Shown here in pieces: positions 1 through 11,690 of a DNA stretch of 64,000 bases. Made by a program: the position numbers and the translations under genes. The notes below the pieces were generated by a model. That model made no database searches. It was not told where the DNA came from and saw nothing but the letters and a program-made list of their open reading frames with translations. Numbering within the stretch: position 1 is the stretch's first letter; every line of letters starts with the position of its first letter. The DNA comes from Coptis chinensis (lineage: Eukaryota > Streptophyta > Magnoliopsida > Ranunculales > Ranunculaceae): positions 6,162,501 to 6,226,500 of the forward strand of contig CM027377.1 in assembly GCA_015680905.1 (NCBI GenBank). The letters run 5' to 3'.

Positions 1-772
1 CTAATATTCTCTCATTCGGGCCACTTTCCACGCCTTTGTTCTTGTTGTGGATTCTATCATCTCTATTGGTATGACCGCTACTACCCATATGCCATTCGCG
101 AACGGTGATTCATTAGTAGATGTTCGTGGTGTAGTTCGGTATGCCCACAAAGACATGAGGTAAGTGTTCAGCCCATGCTCCCTTCCGGCTCCTCTAGTTT
201 TTTCTTAAGGTTATCCATGATAACTTTGTTTGAGGCCTCGCCTCGGCCCATTCCTTCCGGATTGTGGGCTGAGAACCCCCGCTTCACTTTGAACGCCAAG
301 GAATTTCCGAACTTTCTTCCTCAGAATTGCGGCCCCATTATCCGCTATGATCAGATGCGGCAATCCAAACCCGCAAGAAATGATATTCTCCCAGGAATTT
401 GATCACATTTTCTTCCTTCGACTGTTGCAATGCCACGCCTCAACCCACTTGGTAAAGTAACCATTGCCGCTAACATGAACCTTCTTTTACCGCCGCCATG
501 GGAAGCGCCCAACTATATCCATTGCCCACATTGCGAACGGCCAAGCGGTCGAGTACACCGTGTAACATCTCACCGGGCGATGAATCGGCCGTGCAAACCC
601 GCATTTTTGCGATTTTTGGCATACTGTGGCATCTCTTCATGTGTGGCCAAAAGTATCCCCGGGAGAGCAATCGGTGTGTGGTTGTTCGTCCCGCTGAATG
701 ACTTCCACAATCTCCTTCATGCACTTCGCCGGCAGGTTCACGAACATCGCACCGCCCTATGCATTTTAGCAT
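1..772 (-). pseudogene. Ty3/gypsy integrase, zinc-binding domain and start of core (broken)
   Basis: The minus-strand translation at 470-772 contains the pattern VHEGDCGSHSAGR followed by GYFWPHMKR. This is the typical H2C2 integrase zinc-binding region of plant gypsy elements, here with the downstream Cys pair altered. The catalytic core should follow toward base 1, but only short, frame-shifted pieces are visible. The domain normally precedes the DDE integrase core in pol. It is a relic. Confidence 0.75.
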
Positions 773-1329
773 AGGTCCTCCAAACTTCTCTTATATAGGC
801 CCCGCCTAATAGAGTGTATCTTTGGCTCATCCGTTCCATTCACGCCTTTCCCGTGTGTTTTCAATTTCCATCCCCGCCAGAAAGTTTTGATGGGCGCTTA
901 TCGGGCCAAGATCAATCTCGTGGTGAGACAAACATAGTCTTCTTCCGCGGTAATCGGGCTTGTCCAACACCCTTATTTCAATTGATCGCCCCTCGATCGA
1001 TCCCCGTAATACCGGCCAAGAACATAAGCTAATGCATCGGCATGTCGATTTTCTCCGCTGATTCAAATGAGTAAATTTGATTTATTGAATTTGCTCGCTT
1101 TCCTTTGTAAGACCTCCGTGTATCTTGCCATCCCTCGCAAATGAGCCACAAAACCCTCGCTCACCGCACACCACCAGGGTTAGAATCCGAGTAAATAGAT
1201 AATTCTCTCGCCGAGGTCCACGCGGCTAAATCTAATCTCGCTATCACGCCTTCATACTGATTCATTGTTTGAAGCCGCGAACCCTAGTTTCATTGACAAT
1301 TCCGGCCTAGTATTCTCCCGGGGTCACCT

Positions 1330-2750
1330 GTGACTACGCTTTATTCCGTTTCCTCAGATCCCAGTAGTGAGCCATCTGCGAAAACTCTCCATCCATTCCG
1401 TTCATCCCATGGGTCCAAGGGGTCGTGGGTAATCTCTCCTTCGCGGATCCATTACCATCTCCTCACCCCACGTTGGGTCCTCGGCGGGAACTCGCGCCAA
1501 TACCTCCCGGCCATTGCTTGTGCTTTTTTCAGCAGCCTCGACTTGGTAATGAATTTCATAGCAACTCAAAGATTACCCGCCCATTTTAGCATTCTTCCCG
1601 ACTTCTCCGCCTCAAGGCTTGCTTTGAGAGGCAAATTTGTTACGACAACCACCGAAAGGTGTGCCTCAAAATAAGGCTTTAACTTTGGGGCGTAAAATAC
1701 CAAAGCCAAAGATGTTTTTCAATTCTACCAGATCGGTCTCGCTTTAACATGGTCTTACTTTGAAAATACACTAGCTTTTCTACTTTGTCAACCACGCCGC
1801 ATTCAAGACCGAACTCACCGTGCAGACCAAACTCCCAAGTACGATATAGTTTTTCCCCCGCTCCGGGTCGCGATAATAAAGGTGCTTTCCCTAGATAACT
1901 CTTCAACTCTTGGAAGGCTTCTTCACATTCCGCGGTCCAATCAAGTCTTCAGGATTTCCTTAATAATCGAGCATAGAGGTCGACATTTATCCGAGGGACT
2001 TCGAAATGAATCGATTAAGTGCCGCTTACTCTCCCCGCTAAGCTTTGCACCTCTTTCACATTCCGAGGGGACGCATTTCTATCGCTGATCCGACTGCTCA
2101 GGATTTGCCTATATACCGCGTGTAACTATATAACCTAAGAACTTTCCGTGGTTACCCCAAAAGTACACTTCTCGGGGTTGAGTTCGGTTTTTATGTGGAT
2201 CAGAGTATATGAAAAGTTTCCGCAGACCTTCCAAGTGTTCCTCTTCCCCGGACATACTCTTTTCCACCATATCATCAATATATATCTCCATCCCTTCCTA
2301 ATCTTCCCTTGAAACATTCTTTCTCCTAATCTCCGGAAAGTCGCCTTTTGATTTTAAACCAAAGGGCATCCCGGTGTACAAAGATGTGCCCCCCTCTACC
2401 ACGAAAAGTGGTCTTTTCCTCGATCCGGGCCGTGCATCGCGACCGATTATATCCCATGGACGGCCCATGAAAGAGAACACTTTGAACCCCGCCGTTTCGT
2501 CCACCCATTTCGCCCACTCGCGATCGGGTAACAACAACTTTGGGCACACCTTTGTTCACATCCGCGGAAGTCAACACACATCCCCGACCTTACCATTCTT
2601 TTTCGCGGACCGAATTACTCACGTTAGACAACCATTCGCGGTATTCGACCTCCCCTTATTATTCCCGCCCCTTTCAATCGTGCTACTTCTTCGCTAATAG
2701 CCTCAAAGATATTTGGGGACGAACTTCTCATTTTCGCCTAACCGCTTGGC
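1330..2750 (-). pseudogene. Ty3/gypsy reverse transcriptase and RNase H (frameshifted)
   Basis: Minus-strand pieces in order are KVFSFM and MPFGLK (2298-2549, palm domain of RT), then YIDDMVEKS with FLGYIVTRGI (2109-2291, catalytic YxDD box and thumb), then SYLGKAPLLSRPGAGEKLY with VYFQSKTM (1679-1906, RT/RNase H connection). RNase H begins near 1390 with the WRVFADGSLLG motif. The pieces lie in different frames, so several indels have accumulated. In Ty3/gypsy elements this polymerase copies genomic RNA to DNA in the virus-like particle. The copy is dead. Confidence 0.8.
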
Positions 2751-3593
2751 ATTTTCATTCATATGTAAATGGTGGCATGCAAACTCGGGTCTAAACCCTC
2801 GATATCCTCAATCGCCCACGCCAACACACTTGAATTTTCGTCAAGAACCGCACTAGTTTCTTTTTCCATTCTTCGGGCAACGTCGGCCCCTATGGATGTA
2901 AATTTCTCTTCAACTTCGAATTCTAAGTTCACTACTTCAATCGCGATCCAATGTCTTTGGTCCCAACGGCGATTCACACCCTTTTGTCATCGCCGCTTCA
3001 GAATCGCTATGAAAATCCTTGTTCCCCCGCGGCCGACCCCTTTCATCAGTACCTCGAACTAAACTCTTCACCCGGATCCGTTGATGTCTCATACGCCACT
3101 TGATCCCCCGATTTCATATGTTCCCCATTGGTAGGGAAGCGGATCACTTGGTAATATGACGATGGAATGGCTTTCATTTCGCGGAATCCATTTTCTTCCT
3201 AAAATCGCATTATATCTTTGACGCAGTTGTCTACCACCATGAATCTAGTGAATACCGCCGACGGGCCTGGTAGCCATCGGCGGCAGAACTTCCCACATGG
3301 GCTACGTCACCGCCGTTGAACCCATACAAGTTGGTTTGGGGAACTTTTCAATCGGGTCCGCCGCCGATGTTCATCTCCTCCATGGCCCCTTTTAAATAAT
3401 AAATCAACCGAATCGCCACAGTCTATTAACACCCTCGAACTAGATAATTCCCCATTGCTATGGTGATTACCGCGCGCCCTCACGCGGTGTAATTATCGGC
3501 TCCAAATCTTTTGGGGTGAACATAATGATCCTTCGCCATCGCGCTCCACTAACTAACCGCGTACACTCACCACCTCATTAACCCATTTGAGAC

Positions 3594-5073
3594 TTGTCGC
3601 CTTTCCTTACCTTGTCCCCGTGGGCATTCCTCCCCGCAGTCTCTCCACTAAAGATGACATTGATCGTATCCCAAAATTCTGGCCTTAAAGGCGGCACTCT
3701 ATCGCTTGACGCGACCTCCGCGACAAACTCTCGAAAGCATTCCTTTTTCAATCATCCTCTACTAACCATTTCAAGGCATAACATTCGCTTAGGTGGCATG
3801 GTTTCGATTTGATGATACCGCAAAATGGTTTCCCTTCTATCTCTCTTGGGATGCTTGGCCCCCTCAAAATTTTGGTGCTCCTTAATGAGAGTCAAGATCT
3901 CCTCTAATGGTCGGTTAAGAGGAGTCCGCTCCATTTCGCGGTATGGCCTTCTCTCGCACCTCTCTTTTGCCCCCGACAAGTGTTCTCCGCCCTCGTTTCT
4001 CCCCTCAGAAGATCCTCTTTCTATGTCCTCTACTCTACCTTTACCCCTTCGATCATCTTTTCAACCTCCCGTGACCGCCTTTCCCCGACCTCTTTCTTTC
4101 CTTAGCGGTTCTCCGTGATTATATCCTCATATCGTGATATACTTCTCTACCTTCGGTATAGGGCATGTAATGTAGTAATTTCAATCTTAGACCACCACTC
4201 ATGAACTCCGGTCCCCCGATCTCAAACCATCTTTGCCGGAAGGCTATGACCGCCCGATGTTCATCATCGGTTTTCCACTCTCGCCTCCTCCTTGAATCTG
4301 CATAAAACTCCCTCAATGACTCCACGGCTCTTTTTGCTTTATGTTAAAGAGGGTCGCTGATATCAACCACTCTTCTCTTTCCGTGAATGAAGTGATCAAC
4401 GGCGCTGCTGCCAGCCTCTTGAACCCTTTTTATGCTTCGCTGGAAACCAACCGATAATACCAAATCAGGCTCCTCCCGCCCAGTTTGGCGGGAACATCAT
4501 ACAACGTAGTCCATCATACTTATTCTCTTGCCATAACGGCATCATTTTGCGAAAATGATGCGGATGATCGATTGGGGTCTCCTTTCCCATCATACCGTTC
4601 AAACCTAGGCCGAGAAAACCTCTTAGGAACTTGAATTCCATATTGAATGGCAGGCCGATTTTTGTCGAGGCTAGCCACCTCTTTCTCGCGGCCGCGGCTC
4701 TGGATCACTCTTTCGCTACCCGATTCACTTCCCGATCTTTTCGATCATAGCTTTGAACCACCCCCTAAAGTAATGCCCATCGTTGGTTCGGGACGGTGAG
4801 TGGGCACTCTATATTCCCCTTCCGCTTCGCGCCCCTGGGTTCCCCCCGCCCGTTCCACCCCGCGGTAATCTCCCTCTCCTTTCTCAACTCATCATTCTCC
4901 TCTCTTAACCTAACTATCTCCTCCTCAGAAAGAGTCCGGGTGGCGCCTGCCACATTTGATACTTCTTCTTCTCCTACCACTCCCATCCCAAAGACTCTCT
5001 ACTTCCTCAATGGTTTCTCCGATTGGTCCTTTTCTTAGGTCTTCCTACTCCTCTCTTTATTACGAGTAGCCAT
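3594..5073 (-). pseudogene. Ty3/gypsy gag (broken)
   Basis: A start codon sits at 5073 (MATRNKERSRKT), followed soon by stops. Downstream pieces carry a charged coiled-coil-like stretch with EEIVRLREENDELRKERE (4765-4986), then FERYDGKGDP (4520-4708), which matches the usual start of the retrotransposon gag domain, then SLREFYAD (4119-4325) and the region before the protease (3752-3979). Gag packages the element RNA. Frame changes between pieces show decay. Confidence 0.65.
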
Positions 5074-5105
5074 TTTCTTCTCTCCCCACGGGCAGCTAGC
5101 CAAAA

Positions 5106-5403
5106 TGTATGAACTAATATTACAACCTCCAATCTCACTCGCCTCTCTCGATTCTTTTCTCCTTCTCTTTCTTTCTTTTTCCATCTCCATCTTTTATATC
5201 TTTTCTCTTCCATGATCTCTCCTCTTTCCATTGTCGGCAGTTACCCCGCAGTTAAGGTTCCCCTCCATCACTCCATGTCTCGCAGCGATTCTGAACGGTT
5301 GAGATACCGCTGGATCGATCAGTGCGACACGGCTCCCCAGCCTATACCAAGATCCGTCCCATTGTGTCCACTAACATCCTATGTCATGTATACGTCCTAT
5401 ACA
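5106..5403 (-). repeat. Candidate 5' LTR of the gypsy relic
   Basis: On the plus strand the segment runs from TGTATGAAC to GTCCTATACA, giving TG...CA ends with a short inverted repeat (TGTAT/ATACA). On the minus strand it is followed directly by TTTTGGCTAGCTGCCCGTGG, which resembles the primer-site region of plant gypsy elements, and then the gag start at 5073. The partner LTR is outside the window, so the boundary is a proposal. Confidence 0.4.
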
Positions 5404-6338
5404 CCGGCAACGACCAGATTGTGAGTGGTATTAAATTGTATATAATGAGGTTGAATGGTATTGTTCAAACTAAACGTTTGTCATGTCCGCCACTAAGCTT
5501 AGATCCACCTAATATTTCTTTCACATTTTCAAAATCTAACATTATCAAAACAATTTTATCAGAATATAGGTTTAACTGTTTAAGAAAATTTGTCCAAAAT
5601 CATGAATGCTTAGAGAATTTTATTTCTTCTTCTTTTCCTTTCGTTTTCTTGAAGGCTTTCAGGCAGACTCGTGTCAAACTCGTTGAGGTTTACAATTGGC
5701 AGTTGTGGAATTGATCATTTTGCATCCACCGACTCTGAAGTCAGAACTACTCTTTCGACATGTTGTAGGGCTGAGAAAATTCTTGTGGGCAAAGAATTTT
5801 TAAGAGCAATTGTAGTTTGTTGGGACCAAAACAAGAAGTCCATGGATTTCCACTTAAATATCATATCAGTCAAAGATTCTGAACCCTTTTTAAAGCTCAA
5901 ATGCAAATAGAATATTATGTAAAACATACCAAAACAACGAGACAAGAAATATTACACCAAGTTGTGCTTGCGCAACTGGAATAGGGTGATTTTGAAGTAG
6001 AATAGGGGTGATTTTGAAGTGTTCCACCTCCAAACACCCTGGCAAAGTTTTCACTAAATTTACATCCTTTTTCTAAGTTTTTTAGTGGTGGAAACATCTA
6101 CTCTGTTTAGTCCAAAACTATTTTATTCTAGCCGAAGTTCTAACTGACTCTGCTAGAAAGAAATGGGAATACCGGAGTGCCCAATAAAACCCGAGTTGCA
6201 AGGGATATATTGTTTTTCTCAAGTTTCCAATAGCATTTTAACATTATAATACATCCATGGCACATTTCGGAGTGAACTTTGAAAGGATCATTCAACATTT
6301 TGCGAACCACCTCACCTTTAGCAGGACACAAAACGGTG
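5404..6338. other. Intergenic; 3' flank of the MED18 pseudogene
   Basis: No convincing gene. Open frames here show no domain or splice structure. Around 5980-6025 a phrase (AATAGGGTGATTTTGAAGT) is repeated in tandem. The part next to 6339 is presumably the old MED18 3' untranslated region. Confidence 0.5.
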
Positions 6339-7732
6339 CTACAAGTTCTTACCACCACGATCTGACATGAGTGATGCAGCAGCGGCAGCAGCAGTGGGAA
6401 CAACCCCAGCAGAAACACCCGGTTTGGACAAGTGCAGAAGCCTACAATACATATAAAAATCGGTCCAGTACCAAAAAAAATGTTAGTATTAAAGAAGAGG
6501 AATCTATATTTTGTATTCCAAAAATAGATAAATTCAATCTCTATTCTATTTTAATCTTGCTCTTTAAAGACGTAAACAATGCAATGACCATCCAACTGAT
6601 GAAACATTCTTCGTTCTAAGACCAAATGTGACCAAGCAGGGTGTTCTAACCAACAGTGTTAGCTAGCTCTAACTGTGACTATGATTAGATTTCTCATGAT
6701 TAACCATTTTCGACAAGCATCCTCGTGTTATGTTGAAAATTTATACGTGCAAAACACATTATGCAAGCACATATGGGACTGCTAGCAATTAAATATGTCA
6801 AATTGCTTAGTAATTACTCATTTTAAGGGACACGAGATTCTTACGGTGCAAGATATTCAAGAAAAGGATGAAACAGCTGCAGCGACTTCATTGTAGTTAT
6901 CAGCAGCTGCAGGACGGTCACTTCAACCAATTGTATACCAGGTGTCACTGGAATGGCCTCCTCAACAGCATGGAGCTTTGGCATTTTATGAACTGATGTC
7001 ACAGAAACCTTGAGCTGGGCACTCTTTTGGAAATGGAAAGAAAATCCCACCTTGAGAAGCTCGTGGATCTAATTTGTAACCAAGTGAATAGAAGCTTTAA
7101 GCACGTTCTTGCTTGCTTTGCTTTCTACCATGGCTCTCACCACAACAGAAAGCTGCTCAGCACCAGCACCTCTCATGGCACCCCAACATGTCGAACAGTC
7201 CTACACATTACATAATATGAATTCTTACCTAATTCACATGCTTTGATCAGATGCTACAGTAATATTCCAACAACAAATGGCCTTTACCAAGTCGGTACAG
7301 ATTGTTCAAGGTCACACAAAAAGTCGAACTTCTGACGATACGGAACCTGGAAAGAAATTACCTTTGTCTTAAACACGACTATTTTAACATTAGTATAAAA
7401 TAGGCATAAAACATATAGAAAAACTCATTACCGCGTTTAGAGCTAGTATAACACAGAGATGAAGTACATTTAAAGATATTAGCCTTACAGTGAGTGAAAA
7501 AGAGATACAAAATCTAGTCATAAAGCCATTCATAACAATCACCAGATGCTCCAAAAATGAACATTGCAAAGGAAATGCTTGTTTCTGCGGCATGTAAACA
7601 TAAATGGATATAACTAGAGACACAGCCAAACCTTAACCTTTCAAAATAGTCATTCTTTCGGTGTGTAGACATAACAGACCACTCACAACCAACCTCCTAG
7701 TGTTCGCTAAATCATTGACAGTCACCTTATAT

Positions 7733-8590
7733 TGGAATATAAGATGTATAAAGGTGCATGGAATCACTAGGTCGAGTGTTATCTTAGTAGATTCAGGATA
7801 AGACTCCTACAGTAAGCTCAATCAGATATTATTAGGAATTGATTTGATATGATTGGCAAAAAAGTATTTAGTTTCAATGTCGAGTCTTTGTGATATCTAT
7901 TTAAAGTTAGTTACATGATCCTCATATACAAGGTGCCACACCCGCTCCGGAACCTCGATTCTGCGCTCCCCACTAGGATCCTCCTTGGAACCTCACTCCT
8001 AACTAGTTGGGATCTCACTCCTTACCAGTTGGGATCTCACTCCTTACCACATCCGAACCCGCACTCGCTCCTGCTCCGTGCAACTAAAATTTAAACTGAT
8101 TGAAGTTATTCAATAAGTCATCCAATTGTCAATGAATTATTCCTTTATCCAAATTGATATTGGTATCAAGAGCTTAGGTTTAGAATCATGGGTTTAGTAT
8201 TCATATTTTGTTTGGTTTAACTTTTAGTAGCAATAATGTTGATTTCCATGCATCCTCAATCCCATGATTATGTTTGAATCAAAAGTAATTATCCTCAATC
8301 CCATCACCATCACCATTTTAGTCATGGTGACGACTTATCCTCCAATTAAGACTTTGCTAAACCTATCATGCTAAATGGAACACTCAAACCAGGTTATGAT
8401 TTTTTATGAATTTTTTTTGTCGTCGTTTTTTGTTTGGTGGGTTTAGTGCTGATTCTGGATATGCAAGCCTCCTTATGGTTTGATATACTCCGTTGATAAT
8501 GCAACCTCACAAAGAGGAGCTTTTTTGTTGTTGTACGTTATGAAGAGGAGTCCATCGTTGTTGGTGCTATCTCAAAAAGAGCTTTCTCTA
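7733..8590 (+). mobile_element. 5' LTR and primer site of a copia-like retrotransposon fragment
   Basis: Around 8161 the sequence TGGTATCAAGAGC is a near match to the copia primer-binding site complementary to initiator tRNA-Met. The roughly 420 bases before it, starting TGGAATATAAG at 7733, look like an LTR ending in pyrimidine-rich repeats near 7930-8080. A gag-like leader follows up to the Harbinger insertion. The rest of the element is absent. It lies inside intron 3 of the MED18 pseudogene. Confidence 0.55.
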
Positions 8591-8955
8591 AGGGCTTGCT
8601 TGATAAATTTTCCCACTTGTTGGGCAAATAAATAATGGGAAAATAATTTCCCACTTAAAAATTTGCCAGACAAATATCTAGTGGGAAAATTTATTTTGTT
8701 TTGTCGTTGCTTGTTTGCACAATTGCATCAACTGGCAAATGAGAAACAAATGCCCAAATACATTCTAATTTTGTAACTTTGTAACTCGATGCTTTTATCA
8801 AACAACTCTAGAACTCATCATTCAAATAAATTATTCGAATATCCCCAGCTAATATGATACCTTCAATACAATTGTTTTCACTGAAAAAACATAAATTCTC
8901 ATCAATTAAGGCTAGAAAACCAATCACCTTGATTGCATTCTTGATTTGAGAAGAA

Positions 8956-9390
8956 TTAGGTTTGAACCCCATCATTCTTAAGTTGGAAAACCATAGACTT
9001 CATTTGCTTCAAAAGGGAATCAACATCTTGTTTATTAAAATAAAACAAGCCCAATGATTTCCCAATAGAAACACCATAAATCAACACAAACTCTTCATTA
9101 GAATTACTAAGAGCATAAACGGGTACACCAGCAAGACGCTCTTCAATATCTTCAGTAGCTAATGCGAGGTCGAAACAATGAATAGGCAAGGATTGGGTAT
9201 GGTTAAAAGAAAGATTAGCCCAAAGGAGTTTCTTCTTGTGTTTGAGTAAATGAAGTAGAAGTGAAATTGGAAATGGTTGTTTAAAGGGTATGTTTAGTTT
9301 GGTGGATAATGGTTTGGAAGTGTGGGTTTTGGAGGAAAGAAGAACATTGGTTTTGGATATGATGAATGGAGTTTTGAGAGAGAGAGAGAG
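8956..9390 (-). pseudogene. TIC22: Captured fragment of TIC22 (chloroplast import protein)
   Basis: The minus-strand frame reads LALATEDIEERLAGVPVYAL, then SNSNEEFVLIYG and GKSLGLFYFNKQDVDSLL. This matches the N-terminal half of plant TIC22, an intermembrane-space chaperone-like factor for chloroplast protein import. The open frame runs on upstream through a basic, Ser/Thr-rich stretch resembling a transit peptide, into a GA microsatellite. It stops at 8956. Beyond the stop, in another frame, QIKNAIKV (about 8930) resembles the start of a later TIC22 exon, so an exon junction appears to be included. The whole fragment lies between the terminal repeats of the Harbinger element and is not a complete gene. 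Confidence 0.75.
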
Positions 9391-9396
9391 AGAGAG
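9376..9396. repeat. (GA)n microsatellite
   Basis: About ten GA units lie directly upstream (minus strand) of the TIC22 fragment, as CT repeats often do in plant 5' leaders. Confidence 0.9.
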
Positions 9397-9654
9397 CGGA
9401 AGAGAGAACTAGTATAGCAAATGATTTGCCAAATTATGGATGAAGTTTCTGGCAAAATATATCCACCCTCAACTTGGATTTATTTTTCCCGCATCAAATC
9501 AAGTGGGAAAACTAAGTCACGTGATGAGTTTGCCGACAAATGACAAAAGAGTTTGCCGAGTCCTAAAAATGGTACCAAGCAGTGGCAAATGCCCTTTCAA
9601 ATGGGAAAATAAAATTTGCCAGCGGGAAAATACTGTTATCAAGCAGGCCCTAAA

Positions 9655-10140
9655 TACATAGTCGATTTGATTAAATCAGTTTCCATATTATAAGTTTCCA
9701 GTTCATCATTGTAATCTTTATATAAACCCAAAGGGTCAAGTGTATTATGTATCTGGATATACAAACATACTATTAAAAAACTAAACATTAACCTCAATGG
9801 GTGCATACAGATATTACAGTGACTCAACATATAAACAAAACCCTTGATTTGTACCACTCGAATCAAATCAAATCAATTCCTAATAATATCAGAATCTACT
9901 AAGATAAATCTAAACCTAGTGATTCCATGCACCTTTATACATCTTATATTCCAGTACCCTACAAACAACCTCCTAGCATCGCTCTCGGTCATTGAAAGTC
10001 CTTTATGTCCGACAAGCAACGGTAATACTGAAGCCATTGGATACCTATTATGGTATTGTCCTTTTGCACTTATCCAGAAAGGGACTGTATGGACAGTGGT
10101 TTTACTAGTAACAGAGAACAGACCTTCTATACTGTCCACA
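9655..10140 (-). other. Inverted LTR fragment and unidentified minus-strand coding fragment
   Basis: The reverse complement of about 9845-9960 matches 7733-7850 (GGAATATAAGATG, TATAAAGGTGCATGG, AGGAATTGATTTGAT), so an oppositely oriented relative of the 7733 LTR lies here. Next to it the minus strand from 10140 to 9960 is open for about 60 codons (SIEGLFSVTSKTTVHTVPFW ... SDARRLFVGYW). A diverged copy of part of that stretch (ACAACCAACCTCCTAG) occurs at about 7685, directly beside the other LTR. I do not recognise the protein. Confidence 0.5.
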
Positions 10141-10764
10141 CCTTGGTCCTATGTTTTTGGTTCAGATGGAAGCATAGAGATATTTGACCATAACCTCCAC
10201 CCAAAAGTGCAAAACCATCAAGTATGAGAATTACAAACATTTCTAGAAACCTCCTCCACCCTAACTTAAAGAGCATATCTTTAAGGAAACCAACGCGGTG
10301 GCGGACTGATTGGCTTTTTGAATGGGGCGAATTAAGTAGAGTCGATGGTATTTGAAATCACTCCTTTTCAGTAGCTTAAATAGTTTATTATTGATTCATT
10401 GATGATGTTTTGGCTTGAGATGTAACTGAACTCGTAGTTATTATATAAGTAAATAAACAAAGAAAGAAAGTTGATACTTACCAAGATTCGGTCCACTTTT
10501 TAAGCATAACTCGTGAATCCTAAACCGTTCCTTAGGAACTCCACAAAGGCCTTGAAGAAGAATCTCAAGGGCTTCTACATGCTGCAAGAATCACTTAAAT
10601 CAAGACGGTCATCAACAAGAACTAGTTCAGCGTCAAACCAGTAAAACTAATTTTGTTCGGTAATAAAATTTAACAAGAATAAATATGATATGGTTGGAGT
10701 AAACTTAAAATTATACCTGTGTCTCTATAATTCCTTCAACAGCACACTCCATGCGGCTCTCCAT

Positions 10765-11214
10765 TGTTCTAGTTCGCACTCTACAAAAAAGAATATTTTA
10801 AAATAAATGATACAGTAGAAACAATTGGGTAAATTTTGTTAAAACACATTTCAGTAATTAATGGAGAGTAAATATTACTTAAATATTTTGCTAGTGTCAA
10901 AACATTTGAGTATAAATTTACCTCGCACTTGCGAAATTACGGATGCCGAAAATTAGACCAAAATCGAAGGATATAAAAGTGTAATTAAGAGACTGCGTAG
11001 GGAATAATTAGGGATTCCATTTTCGTGTCTACCTTACATTTGCACGCTCACGTTACTTTTTTATTTTCCTGGCAGGTCTTTTTGTTTGTTGTGTACAAGA
11101 ATGAGGAGGTGGACTACTTAAAAAGTGTAATTAAGAGACTGCGTAGGGAATAATTAGACCAAAATCGAAGGATATAAAAGTGTAATTAAGAGCTAGCACG
11201 GAAGGAGCTAAACC
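10765..11214. repeat. Non-coding, with a duplicated phrase
   Basis: The phrase AGTGTAATTAAGAGACTGCG followed by TAGGGAATAATTAG occurs at about 10976 and again at about 11126. Its leading part (ACCAAAATCGAAGGATATAA) is also present twice. No coding signal. This is the 5' flank of the MED18 pseudogene. Confidence 0.6.
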
Positions 11215-11690
11215 ATCAGCAAACCCTTGCACTACAGTAAGTATACTTGATGTTTAAGATGATGATCCACAGCCTGAATCTACAGCTTATAGGTCTACTG
11301 ATAAGAGCACTTCAATATCTTACTTGGACACGCTCACATGCCCTGATCTATCTCATGCATTTAACAAAATATGCCTCCTAGGGTCCTTCATTGAAATGAG
11401 ATGCAAGGATTTTATGATCTGTTACAGGCACACTTCAACATGATGTTTCTTTTACCAAAGGGACTCTTACTTTTTCAACATATACTGATGCTGACTGGGC
11501 TGGATTTCCGTCAGATAAAAGATCTACCGGTGGTTTATGCAAACGTGGGCAACAATCCAATTTCCAGGTCAGGGAAGAAAGAAATCAACAGTTGCACGAT
11601 CACCAACTGAAGCTGAGTATCGCTCCTGAGCTCACACAGCAGTAGAGCTATCATGGCTATGTACATTACAACTAGTCTTATCATCGACAC
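11215..11690 (+). pseudogene. Ty1/copia reverse transcriptase C-end and RNase H relic
   Basis: Pieces in two or three frames read YRSTxxALQYLTWTRSHMPD, VTGTLQHDVSFTKGTLT, TYTDADWAGFPSDKRSTGG, NPISRSGKK and SPTEAEYRS, followed by HTAVELSWL. These are the ordered motifs of copia RNase H. Stops and indels break the frame, and neither LTRs nor upstream domains are visible nearby. Confidence 0.8.

Larger units (their letters stand above)
1..5403 (-). mobile_element. Degenerate Ty3/gypsy LTR retrotransposon, left end outside window
   Basis: Read on the minus strand, the order is candidate LTR, primer-site-like sequence, gag, protease/RT region, RNase H and integrase zinc-binding domain. This is the Ty3/gypsy order, since integrase lies last. 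Every domain is broken by frameshifts and stops, so it cannot be autonomous. The region is richer in CG than the AT-rich remainder of the window. The gag style and lack of a visible chromodomain suggest the Tat/Retand side of the family, but that is inference. The element continues past base 1. Confidence 0.85.
8592..9650. mobile_element. PIF/Harbinger (Tourist-like) element carrying a TIC22 fragment
   Basis: The left end reads GGGCTTGCTTGATAA and the right end is its inverted match GGGCCTGCTTGATAA, with one mismatch in 15. More inverted similarity (TTTTCCCACT/TTTTCCCGCT, then GCAAAT) lies inside. Both ends are flanked by TAA (8589-8591 and 9651-9653). Terminal GGG plus a 3-bp TAA duplication is the PIF/Harbinger signature. 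At 1,059 bp there is no transposase, so it is non-autonomous. Its interior is largely a piece of a TIC22 gene. Confidence 0.8.
6339..10752 (-). pseudogene. MED18: Mediator subunit 18 (MED18) pseudogene, five exons with frameshifts
   Basis: MED18 is a head-module subunit of Mediator, which links transcription factors to RNA polymerase II. Exons on the minus strand: 10752-10717 (MECAVEGIIETQ), 10581-10482 (HVEALEILLQGLCGVPKER ... SGPNLG), 7346-7288 (SVSSEVRL), 7200-6845 (AMRGAGAEQLSVVVRAMVE ... AIPVTPGIQLVEV) and 6441-6339 (HLSKPGVSAGVVP, poly-Ala, ASLMSDRGGKNL, stop). All junctions keep GT-AG sites and phase, and the whole resembles plant MED18 end to end. The reading frame is broken at least five times: an extra T in exon 3, a lost G early in exon 4, shifts near 7095 and 7065, and shifts near 6895 and 6855. 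Intron 3 has grown to about 3.1 kb by insertions. A second in-frame ATG lies at 10764. Confidence 0.85.

Noticed and set aside
1-5403. CG-rich region that might be bacterial or organellar DNA
   Set aside because: Ordered Ty3/gypsy gag, RT, RNase H and integrase motifs on the minus strand explain it as a retrotransposon.
5322-5714. 130-codon plus-strand open frame
   Set aside because: No domain, no homologous pattern and no splice structure; the start overlaps the LTR candidate.
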